Translations under genes and position numbers: made by a program
The notes under the pieces: generated by a model
Database searches by the model: none
What the model was told of the DNA's origin: nothing
Seen by the model: the letters and a program-made list of their open reading frames with translations, nothing else
Shown: positions 31,581 to 39,558 of the stretch, piece after piece
Layout: every line of letters starts with the position of its first letter
Position numbering within the stretch: the first letter of the stretch is position 1
DNA from: CBDAPX01 sp965198725
Lineage (GTDB): Bacteria > Pseudomonadota > Alphaproteobacteria > Rhodobacterales > Rhodobacteraceae
DNA length: 64,000 nt
Assembly (NCBI GenBank): GCA_965198725.1
Contig: CBDAPX010000002.1
Location: forward strand, 1-64,000
Direction: 5' to 3'

Positions 31581-33680
31581 ATGCTCTATCTCGACACCGA
31601 AACCTACAACGCCGAAAAGGACATTTCCGCCGGGACGTATGAATACGCCCGGACGGCGGAAATCCTGTTGATCACCTATGCGTTCGACAACGGCTCGGTT
31701 CGGTGTTGGGATTTGACAGACGAAGACGCCGAACGGCCCGAAGAACTGTTCGATGCGCTTCTGGACGGATCGATCCAGATCACGGCCCACAACGCGATGT
31801 TCGACCGCCAAATCCTGGGCAACTGTCTGGGGCATCTGGTCGGCGATATCGCAGCGCAGCCCGACCGCTGGCGCTGCACAATGGTAAAAGGGCTGACCCA
31901 CGGCTTCCCCGGATCGCTGGACCAGTTGGGACAAATTCTTGGATTGCCTCAGGACCAAGCCAAGCTGAAAGACGGCAAGGCCCTGATCCGCCGGTTCTGC
32001 AAACCGGCCCCCAAAAACCACAAGGCGGATCGCTACGACCGCAGCACACACCCCGACGAATGGGCAAAGTTCTGCGACTATGCGGTGCGCGATATCGAAG
32101 CCATGCGCGAAATCGACCGGCGTTTACCGGATTGGAATTATCGCGGCTTCGAATTGGGCATGTATCACCTGGACCAACGGATCAACGACCGTGGGTTCAT
32201 GGTGGATCGTGAACTGGTTGAGGCAGGAAGCCGTGCGGCTGGCGACGAAAAGCAAGCGCTGGCCGCACGGTTCATCGAGCGGACCGGCGGTGTGGTCGCC
32301 CGTCCAACCATGCGGGCGCAGTTCATGAAGTTCCTGAACGACACGTTCGATCTGGAATTGGACAACACGCGGTCCCAGACGTTCAAAGACCTGTTGGCCG
32401 ATCCTGATCAAGGGCTGCCAGACGAAGCGGTCGAATTGATGCAGATCAGTATCATGTCGAACAAGACTTCGACGGCCAAATACACCGCACTGGAACCGGC
32501 AATTTCGCCGGACGGACGATTTCGGGGCGGGTTGCAGTTCGCAGGTGCAGCGCGGACCCGCCGCTGGGCTGGACGCACGTTCCAACCGCACAATCTGCCG
32601 TCGCGCGGCCTGCCGCCACAAAAAGCCGTGGATCAGTATATCCGGGCGCTGAAATCGGGCGTCCATGATCTTCTGTTCGACGATTTGATGCTGTTCGGAT
32701 CGGCAGCCTTGCGCGGTGTGCTAGTCGCCAGCGAAGGCAAACAACTAACCGTTGCCGACCTGTCCAACATCGAAGGTCGTGCAAACGCTTGGTTAGCGGG
32801 CGAGACGTGGAAGCTGGAAGCCTTCGAAGCTTTCGACCAGGGCGAAGGCCCGGACCTGTACAATGTCACGGCGGGCAGTCTCTTGGGGCAAGACCCCTAT
32901 GAAATCAGCAAGACCGACCGCAACGTCATGGGCAAGGTGCCCGAACTGGCCTTGGGCTACCAGGGCGGCGTCGGGGCTTTCCAGACATTCGCGCGGGCTT
33001 ATGGCGTCCACATGGCGGACCATTGGGGCACGATCCGCGCCAACATGCCGACATTCGCGGCCAGCGCCGAAGAAAACTACAACATTTGGGGCCGGGAACG
33101 TGATCCCGAATTGCCTTCGACGGAATGGATTGCGTCGGAAACGGTCAAACTGGCGTGGCGGCACCGCCACCCCGCAATCGCCCGTCTTTGGCACGCTTGC
33201 GAAGCCGCCGCCCGCAATGCGTTGAAGAACCCCGGATCGACTTTCCAAGCGGGGCCGTATCTGCGCTTCAAGAAAGTGTCTCACGCCGGACACGGCTACC
33301 TTCTTATGCGCCTGCCGTCGGGCAACTTCCTTGTCTACTTCGCGCCCCGGATCGCAACAGACGGTACGATCACGCACATGGGCCTGAACGGGCTGACGCG
33401 CCAATGGGAACGTCAAAGCACCTACGGCGGCAAGCTGGTGGAAAACGCCTGCCAAAGCCTTAGCCGGGACATTCTGGCCCAGAACATGCCCGCTTGCGAA
33501 GAAGCAGGGTTTGAAATCTTGCTGACGGTCCACGACGAAACCGTGACCGAGGCCCCAATCGACGACGCCTATTCAGCCGACCGTCTGGCCGCACTCATGG
33601 CCACGCGCCCCGAATGGGCCGATGGCTTCCCGTTGGCCGCCGCCGGGTTCGTCGCCAGCCGCTACAAGAAGGACGACTGA
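31581..33680 (+). CDS. Phage DNA polymerase I family protein
   Basis: 699 residues. The N-terminal third is a 3'-5' exonuclease (MLYLDTETYN with motif I DxE; ITAHNAMFDR motif II; FCDYAVRDIEAM motif III). The C-terminal part is PolA-type: motif A-like VADLSNIEGR, motif B-like KVPELALGYQGG, and motif C TVHDE near residue 652. It lacks a 5' nuclease domain, as usual for phage PolA. It copies the phage genome together with the primase-helicase encoded on the other strand. Confidence 0.92.
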   Translation: MLYLDTETYNAEKDISAGTYEYARTAEILLITYAFDNGSVRCWDLTDEDAERPEELFDALLDGSIQITAHNAMFDRQILGNCLGHLVGDIAAQPDRWRCTMVKGLTHGFPGSLDQLGQILGLPQDQAKLKDGKALIRRFCKPAPKNHKADRYDRSTHPDEWAKFCDYAVRDIEAMREIDRRLPDWNYRGFELGMYHLDQRINDRGFMVDRELVEAGSRAAGDEKQALAARFIERTGGVVARPTMRAQFMKFLNDTFDLELDNTRSQTFKDLLADPDQGLPDEAVELMQISIMSNKTSTAKYTALEPAISPDGRFRGGLQFAGAARTRRWAGRTFQPHNLPSRGLPPQKAVDQYIRALKSGVHDLLFDDLMLFGSAALRGVLVASEGKQLTVADLSNIEGRANAWLAGETWKLEAFEAFDQGEGPDLYNVTAGSLLGQDPYEISKTDRNVMGKVPELALGYQGGVGAFQTFARAYGVHMADHWGTIRANMPTFAASAEENYNIWGRERDPELPSTEWIASETVKLAWRHRHPAIARLWHACEAAARNALKNPGSTFQAGPYLRFKKVSHAGHGYLLMRLPSGNFLVYFAPRIATDGTITHMGLNGLTRQWERQSTYGGKLVENACQSLSRDILAQNMPACEEAGFEILLTVHDETVTEAPIDDAYSADRLAALMATRPEWADGFPLAAAGFVASRYKKDD

Positions 33681-33681
33681 T

Positions 33682-34218
33682 ATGGGCCAGAAGACAAACC
33701 CTGTCCGTCAGATCGGCAACGTCCTTCTACTGGACGTATCGACGCCAAAATACGCCAACCGTTTCGCCAAGATCGACGCCGCCGACCGTGATTTGGTATT
33801 AGACGGTGGCGGACGCTGGTTCGCCATGTCTTGCGGGGACGACACGCTTTACGTCCGCCGTCGCCACCAGAACAAAGTCCAAGTGTTGCATCGGGTGATT
33901 TTGGACGCGCCGAAGGGTGTGCTGGTGGATCACATAAATGGCGACGGGCTGGATAATCGGCGCAAGAATATTCGCTTGGCCACGGCAGGCGACAACATGC
34001 GCAACCGCCGTTTGAATAGCAACAACCGTTCGGGCGTCTCTGGCGTGTGCTGGGCCAAAGACAGCCGCAAATGGCAGGCCCAGATCAAAGTCGAAGGCCA
34101 CATGCTTTATCTGGGGCAGTTCGACGAATTGGACGACGCTATCGCCGCGCGTCTGACCGCCGAAAAGGAACACGGCTTCCACGAAAACCACGGCAGGTCG
34201 GGAAGGGAAGCGGCATGA
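33682..34218 (+). CDS. HNH-AP2 homing endonuclease, free-standing
   Basis: 178 residues from ATG 33682 (AAGGA eight bases upstream). A beta-rich start is followed by an HNH core (LHRVILDAPKGVLVDHINGDG with NRRKNIRLAT) and an AP2-type DNA-binding part (NRSGVSGVCWAKDSRKWQAQI, then MLYLGQFDELDDAI). This is the standard HNH-AP2 homing nuclease. It shares its architecture with the N-terminus of the helicase fusion at 35428. Confidence 0.87.
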   Translation: MGQKTNPVRQIGNVLLLDVSTPKYANRFAKIDAADRDLVLDGGGRWFAMSCGDDTLYVRRRHQNKVQVLHRVILDAPKGVLVDHINGDGLDNRRKNIRLATAGDNMRNRRLNSNNRSGVSGVCWAKDSRKWQAQIKVEGHMLYLGQFDELDDAIAARLTAEKEHGFHENHGRSGREAA

Positions 34219-34418
34219 CAACCGGCCCCCACCTGAACTGCACCAAATGCCCGGACTGCGGGACCAAGCTGCAAACCAAAGACAGCCACCCACACGACAC
34301 CTACGGCTTCGCCACGGTGCGTCGGCGCAAGGTCTGCGGTTCGTGCGGGTTCCGTGTGTCCACGGTCGAATTGCAGGTCACGGTGGCCGACAGCCTGTTC
34401 ATGAAAGAAGACGAATGA
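34215..34418 (+). CDS. NrdR-like zinc-ribbon protein
   Basis: 67 residues, start overlapping the HNH gene stop. CPDCGTKLQTKDSHPHDTYGF, then RRRKVCGSCGFRVSTVEL is a four-Cys zinc ribbon with the RRR/CxxCG pattern of the NrdR N-terminal domain, without the ATP-cone domain. Phages carry such short ribbons as regulators or nuclease cofactors; the specific role is not known. Coupled by ATGA to the next gene. Confidence 0.72.
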   Translation: MTTGPHLNCTKCPDCGTKLQTKDSHPHDTYGFATVRRRKVCGSCGFRVSTVELQVTVADSLFMKEDE

Positions 34419-35107
34419 CCGCGCTTAGGATACTCATAGCTTGCGAAACATCTGGGATCGCCCGAAAGGCGTTTAGCGCTCTGGGGCACGATGTTTGGTC
34501 TTGTGACCTGGAACCGGCGGAAGATGGTTCCAATCGGCATATCGTCTGCGATGTTCGGGACGGAATTCTATTTGAAGGCTGGGACTTGTTGGCGGTGATG
34601 CACCCACCGTGCACCAGGCTTTGTCGATCCGGGCGACGCTGGATGTCTGGACCAGGGAAGTGGACCCCGCCCAAACAACTGCCGAAGGGCCGAAGCTGGT
34701 CCGATATGAAAGCCGAATTTGAACTGGGCGTTAGTGTATTCACCGCCTGTTGGTCGTCACCGATTGCGCGTGTCGCAATCGAAAACCCGGAAATGAATGA
34801 TCTGGCCAAAGATCGAATGCCAGCTGATCTACCGCGCCCGCAGATGGTGCAGCCGTTTTGGTTCGGGGAACCATTCTATAAAAATACCGGTTGGTTTTTG
34901 CGGGGCCTGCCACCCCTTAAACACACTGACCGCTTGGACGAACCACTTCGCGGAAGCCCCGAATGGAAATCTTGGAACAGGGTCCACCGAATGCCGCCCG
35001 GCCCCGAACGTGAACGCCTACGTTCCCGAAGCTTTCCCGGCATGATGCAAGCCGCCGCCCAACAGTGGGCCGGTCCCGCCGCAATTGAGATTGGGGCCGC
35101 TGCATGA
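34415..35107 (+). CDS. DNA cytosine methylase-like protein (activity uncertain)
   Basis: 230 residues from ATG 34415. The start LRILIACETSGIARKAFSAL looks like SAM-binding motif I, followed by DVWSCDLEP (motif II) and LLAVMHPPCTRLCRSGRRWM, where PPCT matches the C5-methylase motif IV catalytic Cys. IENPEMND resembles motif VI (ENP). There is no clear target-recognition domain and the C-terminal half differs from ordinary Dcm enzymes. It could modify phage DNA or bind nucleotides without methylation. Confidence 0.65.
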   Translation: MTALRILIACETSGIARKAFSALGHDVWSCDLEPAEDGSNRHIVCDVRDGILFEGWDLLAVMHPPCTRLCRSGRRWMSGPGKWTPPKQLPKGRSWSDMKAEFELGVSVFTACWSSPIARVAIENPEMNDLAKDRMPADLPRPQMVQPFWFGEPFYKNTGWFLRGLPPLKHTDRLDEPLRGSPEWKSWNRVHRMPPGPERERLRSRSFPGMMQAAAQQWAGPAAIEIGAAA

Positions 35108-35431
35108 CCCGTGAAAGCTATATCGAAAAGCGTGTCTGCGCTGCTGCTAAGGCCCACGGCTGGTTGGTGCACCCCAAAGCGGCCCACGGCACACGGCACA
35201 CGGGGTTGGCTGGATCGGACATTCTCTAAAATCATTGATGCCGAAGATATGGATTATACGCCAGACAATCCGGTCTACGTCCCGCTAACGCGGATCATTT
35301 TCGTCGAATTCAAAGCCCCAGGAAAGAAACCCACACCCCTGCAAACCCACACGCATGAGAAATTGAGAAACCAAGGATACGAAGTTCATGTCATTGACAG
35401 CATTGAAGCGGGATTGGAGTTGTTCAAATGA
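35104..35431 (+). pseudogene. VRR-NUC nuclease broken by a 7-bp tandem duplication
   Basis: The start frame reads MTRESYIEKRVCAAAKAHGW then hits a TAA at 35227-35229. The second frame continues with GWLDRTF, VPLTRIIFVEFKAPGKKP and a terminal VHVIDSIEAGLELFK, the VRR-NUC core with its E/K catalytic pattern. Between them lies 7-mer CACGGCA repeated 2.7 times (35185-35203). Deleting one unit fuses the frames into a normal 106-residue VRR-NUC protein. It overlaps the helicase gene by 4 bases, the usual partner in phages. Confidence 0.82.
35185..35203. repeat. 7-bp tandem repeat causing the VRR-NUC frameshift
   Basis: Two full copies and one partial copy of CACGGCA in a row. Loss or gain of one unit changes the frame by one base, so the site could revert by strand slippage. 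Confidence 0.85.
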
Positions 35432-37341
35432 CCGCTGCACCGAAGATCGAACGCCAACACCCGACCCAAGCCGAACTGCGCGGCGCGTTTGATTATGACG
35501 CCGAAGGCTATCTGGTGCACCGTGAGCGCACCGACAAATTCGGACGCCCGAACAAACGGTATGCAGGCCGTCGGGCTGGAACACCGGACAGTAACGGGCG
35601 TTGGCGGATCACGCTGGATAGCACGTTCTACGAAGGGCACCGGCTAATCTGGATTTGGCACAACGGCCCGATCCCAGCGGGTGTGGTTGTCGATCACATT
35701 GACGGAGACGCCCTTAACAATCGGATCGCCAACCTACGCTTGGCCAGCACGTCGCAGAACAACGCAAACCGAAAGCGCAAAGCAGTGCCGGCCACCAGCA
35801 AGTATTTTGGGGTGTCGTGGCATTCCGTCCGCCAGAATTGGGTCGCGCAAGCCAAGAAGGACGGATCGACGCAGTATATCGGATCGTTTGAAAATGAGCG
35901 CGACGCAGCCCTGGCCCGTGACAGCTTTGTGCGGGGGCTGCACGACGGTTTCGAACAACTGAATTTCCCCGGCGTTTTGAACCGCTACGATCTGCACGAT
36001 TACCAGAAACGGGCCGCCCAGTTTATCAAAGACACGCCTTCGTGTGCGCTTTGGATGGAAATGGGCTTAGGAAAAAGCGTTTCTGTTTTGACCGCTGTCG
36101 CCGATCTTCTGGACAGTTTCGAAGCGCACCGCGTGTTGATCATCGCACCGCTGCGCGTGGCCCTGAATACCTGGCCGCACGAAATCCAAGCTTGGGACCA
36201 CCTGCGCCACCTGTCGTTCAAAAACATCGCTGGCGGCCCCAGAACCCGCGCGGGGATCGTTGGCGGATCAGGACACCACGATATCCACATAATCAACCGC
36301 GAACTGGTCCCGTGGCTGGTTGAATTCTGCCAGAAGAACAAGCTGGGCTGGCCTTACGACGTGGTGGTGATCGACGAAGCGTCCAGCTTCAAATCGTCTA
36401 AGACCAAGCGGTTCAAGGCGTTGCGCAAGACATTGCCCGCCGTCAAGCGTCTGATCGAACTGACCGGCACACCCGCCAGCAACGGTTTGTTGGACGTTTG
36501 GCCCCAGGTCTTTTTGTTGGATCGGGGCGAACGGCTGGGCCGGACCTTCACCGGGTTCCGCGACCGGTACTTCGTCAGCGATTACCACGGCTACAACTGG
36601 ACGCTGCGCAAGGACGCCGATCAGAAGATTTACGACAAGCTGGAAGATATCTGTCTGACGCTCACGGCTGCCGACTATCTGGACTTACCGGATCGGATCG
36701 ACAACACCGTCGCCGTCGATCTGCCCAAGGCGGCCCGCGACCAATACACCACATTGGAACGGGACTTTCTGGCCGAAGTTGGCGACGAAACAGTCGAAGT
36801 GCTGCACGCCGCTGCGCTGACGAACAAGCTTCTGCAATTCGCCAATGGTGCGATCTACATCGACGATCAAGGCGCGTGGACCGAAGTTCACGACGCCAAG
36901 CTGGACGCCTGCGCCGAAATCGTGAGCGAAGCCGCCGGATCGCCTTTACTGGTGGCCTACAATTACAAGACCGACGCCGAACGGCTGTTGAAGCGGTTCC
37001 CGCAGGCGCAGGTGTTGGGCAAAGACACGGGCACCATTGACGCATGGAACCGGGGCGAAATCCCGATCCTTTTGGCGCACCCCGCCAGCGCAGGCCACGG
37101 CCTCAATTTGCAAAAAGGCGGACACACGATTGTCTGGTTTGGCTTGAACTGGTCGCTGGAACTCTACCAGCAATTCAACGCGCGGCTGCACCGCCAGGGG
37201 CAAGACAAGCCCGTGATCGTACACCATTTGGCCGTCCAGGACACCGTGGACGAAACAGTTCTGGCCGCGCTTGGCCGTAAGGACGTGACCCAACGGGCGC
37301 TGTTGAACGCGCTGAAAGAAGATATCGAAAGGAGAGTTTGA
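35428..37341 (+). CDS. HNH-AP2 nuclease fused to an SNF2-family helicase
   Basis: 637 residues. Residues 1-180 are an HNH-AP2 homing nuclease (HRLIWIWHNGPIPAGVVVDH with NNRIANLRLA, then SKYFGVSWHSVRQNWVAQAK and YIGSFENERDAALA). From about 185 a complete SNF2/DEAD-type helicase follows: YQKRAAQF, Walker A MEMGLGKS near 210, DEAS near 314, TGTPASNGLLDVW, and motif VI QFNARLHRQGQ near 582. The helicase part alone is the normal phage gene that pairs with VRR-NUC. The N-terminal nuclease looks like a homing element that landed in frame. No internal start with a good ribosome site is evident near the join. Confidence 0.88.
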   Translation: MTAAPKIERQHPTQAELRGAFDYDAEGYLVHRERTDKFGRPNKRYAGRRAGTPDSNGRWRITLDSTFYEGHRLIWIWHNGPIPAGVVVDHIDGDALNNRIANLRLASTSQNNANRKRKAVPATSKYFGVSWHSVRQNWVAQAKKDGSTQYIGSFENERDAALARDSFVRGLHDGFEQLNFPGVLNRYDLHDYQKRAAQFIKDTPSCALWMEMGLGKSVSVLTAVADLLDSFEAHRVLIIAPLRVALNTWPHEIQAWDHLRHLSFKNIAGGPRTRAGIVGGSGHHDIHIINRELVPWLVEFCQKNKLGWPYDVVVIDEASSFKSSKTKRFKALRKTLPAVKRLIELTGTPASNGLLDVWPQVFLLDRGERLGRTFTGFRDRYFVSDYHGYNWTLRKDADQKIYDKLEDICLTLTAADYLDLPDRIDNTVAVDLPKAARDQYTTLERDFLAEVGDETVEVLHAAALTNKLLQFANGAIYIDDQGAWTEVHDAKLDACAEIVSEAAGSPLLVAYNYKTDAERLLKRFPQAQVLGKDTGTIDAWNRGEIPILLAHPASAGHGLNLQKGGHTIVWFGLNWSLELYQQFNARLHRQGQDKPVIVHHLAVQDTVDETVLAALGRKDVTQRALLNALKEDIERRV

Positions 37342-37342
37342 A

Positions 37343-37639
37343 ATGTCAGTTGATTTGCTTTTGGACGGAAACCAACCCCTGGTCGGTGCCCACGGGGCCG
37401 AACCGCTGACGTTGGCCGAAATCGATGCACACCCCGACGGCAACCGTATCTGGGCAACGATCCTGCAAATGCGTGACGCGCACCAAGACGTGTTCGACGA
37501 ATTTGAAAGCGATCAGATCAAGTATTTGACCGACGATTGGGAAGCCGAACGCAAGGAACACGATCAAGAAGTCGAAAACCTGCGCGACGAAATTACCAAT
37601 CTGGAAAACGAACTTTCCGAATTCAGAGAAGCGGCTTGA
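37343..37639 (+). CDS. Acidic coiled-coil early protein
   Basis: 98 residues with GGAGAG immediately upstream in the end of the helicase gene. The last 45 residues form an acidic coiled coil (EAERKEHDQEVENLRDEITN...). Function unknown; conserved-looking position after the helicase suggests a replication accessory role. Confidence 0.6.
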   Translation: MSVDLLLDGNQPLVGAHGAEPLTLAEIDAHPDGNRIWATILQMRDAHQDVFDEFESDQIKYLTDDWEAERKEHDQEVENLRDEITNLENELSEFREAA

Positions 37640-37641
37640 TC

Positions 37642-37998
37642 ATGAAACGCTACAAAGGCCAAGTGGATTTCGGCGACTGGAACCCAGATATTTCGTCGCC
37701 CGATGCTGCGGCGGAAGAATTGCAGGCCACGTTCGAACACAACGGAGATTGGGACGCCACCTTTGGTCAAACCAACGGGGAGTTGGATATCGTGGTACGC
37801 TTCCACATGCTTGGGTACGGGGAAGATACGCCCGAATTCCGCTATAACTTCGAAAGGGCCATCTTACACACGCTCAGTTGTTTTACTCTGGAAGATAGGT
37901 TGCGTTTTATGCGGGAACTGCACCGGGCAGTTGCCCGCGCCGAAGAACTATTTTGGGAACTTGATGAACCGGGGGCACCCAATGGCGCTTGCGGTTGA
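37642..37998 (+). CDS. Early protein, function unknown
   Basis: 118 residues from ATG 37642. MKRYKGQVDFGDWNPDISSPD..., alpha/beta, acidic, ending in a helix (LHRAVARAEELFWELDE). The upstream in-frame extension reads through the previous gene and is not used. No family recognised. Overlaps the next small gene by 17 bases. Confidence 0.6.
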   Translation: MKRYKGQVDFGDWNPDISSPDAAAEELQATFEHNGDWDATFGQTNGELDIVVRFHMLGYGEDTPEFRYNFERAILHTLSCFTLEDRLRFMRELHRAVARAEELFWELDEPGAPNGACG

Positions 37999-38149
37999 AC
38001 AGAAGGTCGAACGTCTGGTGGCTGCTTCTGAGGCCGCCGGACGCAAAGTCGTCCGGGTGATTGTCGAAGGCAACAAGATCGAATTGGTGTATGACAAAGG
38101 CCAAGACGACAAGGACGCCTTTGATTTGATTGATTTCGGGAAGAAATGA
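37982..38149 (+). CDS. Small early protein upstream of integrase
   Basis: 55 residues, MALAVEQKVERLVAASEAAG then KVVRVIVEGNKIELVYDKGQ, a helix followed by a beta hairpin. Such short proteins next to phage integrases are common in alphaproteobacterial prophages; some act as excisionases but no clear HTH is visible here. Coupled to the integrase gene by an ATGA overlap. Confidence 0.55.
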   Translation: MALAVEQKVERLVAASEAAGRKVVRVIVEGNKIELVYDKGQDDKDAFDLIDFGKK

Positions 38150-39138
38150 AGCGGGAACTGCCCAAATATGTCTACCCCAAGAAGGGGAAGGGCGGCACGG
38201 TCTATCACTACTTTATCCGGGGCCGTGACAAGCCTGTTCGGATGCCCGATCCAGCCGATCCCGCGTTCTGGACAGTCTACGCCGGGTTGGTGAAGGGGCG
38301 GAAGCCGCTGCCCACGGGGCGGTCCTTCAAAGCCTTGATCCAATCATATGAGCGATCCGAACGGTTCCAACGATTGAAGCCGCGCACGCAATTGGACTAC
38401 GGCAAGGTGTTGGCGTGGATCGAAACCACCTTGGGACAGTTGCCAAGCGACAAGATGCAGCGCAAAGACGTGATCCGCGCCCAAACGGAAAGCACCAAGG
38501 GTGTGCGTTTCGCCAACTATATCGTTCAGATTTTGGGGGTGTTGTTCGAACATGCAATTGATATCGGCTGGCGGGACGACAACCCCGCGAAGGGCGTGCG
38601 CCTGCTAAAGACCGAAAAGAAAGCCCCGCATGTTCCCTGGACGCCGGAAGCCATGAAGCATTGGCGCGAGAACGCGGGCGAACTGGAATTGCAGATATTC
38701 GAAATCGGATTGTGCTTCGGCCAACGGCCCGGAGACTGGCCGACGTTTGTTTGGAAGAACTTCGATGGCATGGGCCTTTGGCACCGGCAGGGCAAGACAG
38801 GCAAGCGCCTGTACATCCCATGCACAACCCGGATGCAGAAATTTTTGGGAAGTATGCCCCGCCAAGGTTTGACCATGCTGGTCGGCCCTTCGGGGCAACC
38901 GCTTCGCTATCGGCGTATGGCCGAAATCATGCGTGCGGAACGGGTGCGGCTGGGCTTGGAAAAGCACGATCTGCACGCGCTGCGCTACAACGCGACGATG
39001 GAATTGGCCGAAGCGGGATGCAGTCGCGACGAAATAAAAGCGATCACCGGCCACACAACGGACGACATGGTGAACCTTTACGGCGGCGAAGTCTGGCAAA
39101 TGGAACTGGCCAAGAAGGCCCAGGAAAAGCGGAAATAG
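38146..39138 (+). CDS. Tyrosine-type site-specific integrase
   Basis: 330 residues. The N-terminal part is the arm/core-binding region (QSYERSERFQRLKPRTQLDYG). The catalytic domain has Arg in FGQRPGDWPTF, HxxR in HDLHALRYN, ITGHTTDDM and the nucleophile Tyr in MVNLYGGEV. It ends 87 bases from the tRNA-Cys 3' end, which it should use as attachment site. Expressed at the end of the early operon, it would support integration and, with a helper, excision. Confidence 0.93.
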   Translation: MKRELPKYVYPKKGKGGTVYHYFIRGRDKPVRMPDPADPAFWTVYAGLVKGRKPLPTGRSFKALIQSYERSERFQRLKPRTQLDYGKVLAWIETTLGQLPSDKMQRKDVIRAQTESTKGVRFANYIVQILGVLFEHAIDIGWRDDNPAKGVRLLKTEKKAPHVPWTPEAMKHWRENAGELELQIFEIGLCFGQRPGDWPTFVWKNFDGMGLWHRQGKTGKRLYIPCTTRMQKFLGSMPRQGLTMLVGPSGQPLRYRRMAEIMRAERVRLGLEKHDLHALRYNATMELAEAGCSRDEIKAITGHTTDDMVNLYGGEVWQMELAKKAQEKRK

Positions 39139-39170
39139 CGTGCAGACAAAAACAGAACGGAAACAGAATC

Positions 39171-39200
39171 TTGAAACACGGATAAGCGTTTTTGAAACAC
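39171..39200. repeat. Direct repeat near att site, candidate arm-type sites
   Basis: TTGAAACAC occurs at 39171-39179 and 39192-39200, exactly 21 bases apart (two helical turns), between the integrase stop and the tRNA-Cys end. Such spacing suits integrase N-domain binding. The crossover core is probably within the tRNA 3' part (39226 onward). Confidence 0.45.
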
Positions 39201-39225
39201 CTTCCCGCTAACCCTTTGTTTTTAT

Positions 39226-39299
39226 TGGAGGCGAGTACCGGAATCGAACCGGTGTACACGGATTTGCAATCCGCTGCGTCACCACTCCGCCAACTCGCC
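39226..39299 (-). tRNA. tRNA-Cys (GCA), prophage attachment site
   Basis: The minus strand starts GGCGAGTTGGCGGAGTGG and forms a full cloverleaf: acceptor GGCGAG/CTCGCC, anticodon loop with GCA in GATTGCAAATC, T-loop GGTTCGATTCC, and an encoded CCA. The integrase gene lies beside its 3' end, marking this as the bacterial attachment site that the phage rebuilds on insertion. Confidence 0.95.
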
Positions 39300-39558
39300 T
39301 CACGTGGTGTTTGGGGCGTGCTGAATACACCGAACCCACCGTGCGCACAGTACATGATCTTTTTCGACGCAACCTGCAAGGCCGAAGTTTGTTCCGTCTC
39401 GTCTTTTGGTGGCGAACAGTGCAAATCGATTTGGGTGATGGAACGTCGCGAGATGTGGCATCTCGGTTCGACTGTTGGAAATCCGAATGTCAGCCGTTGC
39501 CGGACCTCGTCCGATGTGGCACACACGCAGTGGAGTAAGTGAACAGAAGAGTTTAGCT

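Larger units (their letters stand above)
1..39225. mobile_element. Temperate siphophage-like prophage (left end outside window)
   Basis: A near-complete prophage: leftward packaging, head and tail genes (1-21.7 kb), a regulatory and replication block (22-27.5 kb), a rightward early operon (27.7-38.1 kb) and a tyrosine integrase ending 87 bases from a tRNA-Cys 3' end. Host genes resume after the tRNA. The left attachment site is not in the window, and no lysis genes (endolysin, holin) were found, so they probably lie to the left. Glu codons in the phage genes are overwhelmingly GAA, and the motif GANTC is nearly missing, unlike the host flank. Most structural genes look intact. Two early genes (31153 and 35104) are frameshifted. 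Confidence 0.93.

Noticed and set aside
1..39225. A lysis cassette
   Set aside because: I looked for endolysin, holin or spanin patterns in all gaps and small frames and saw none; they may lie left of the window.
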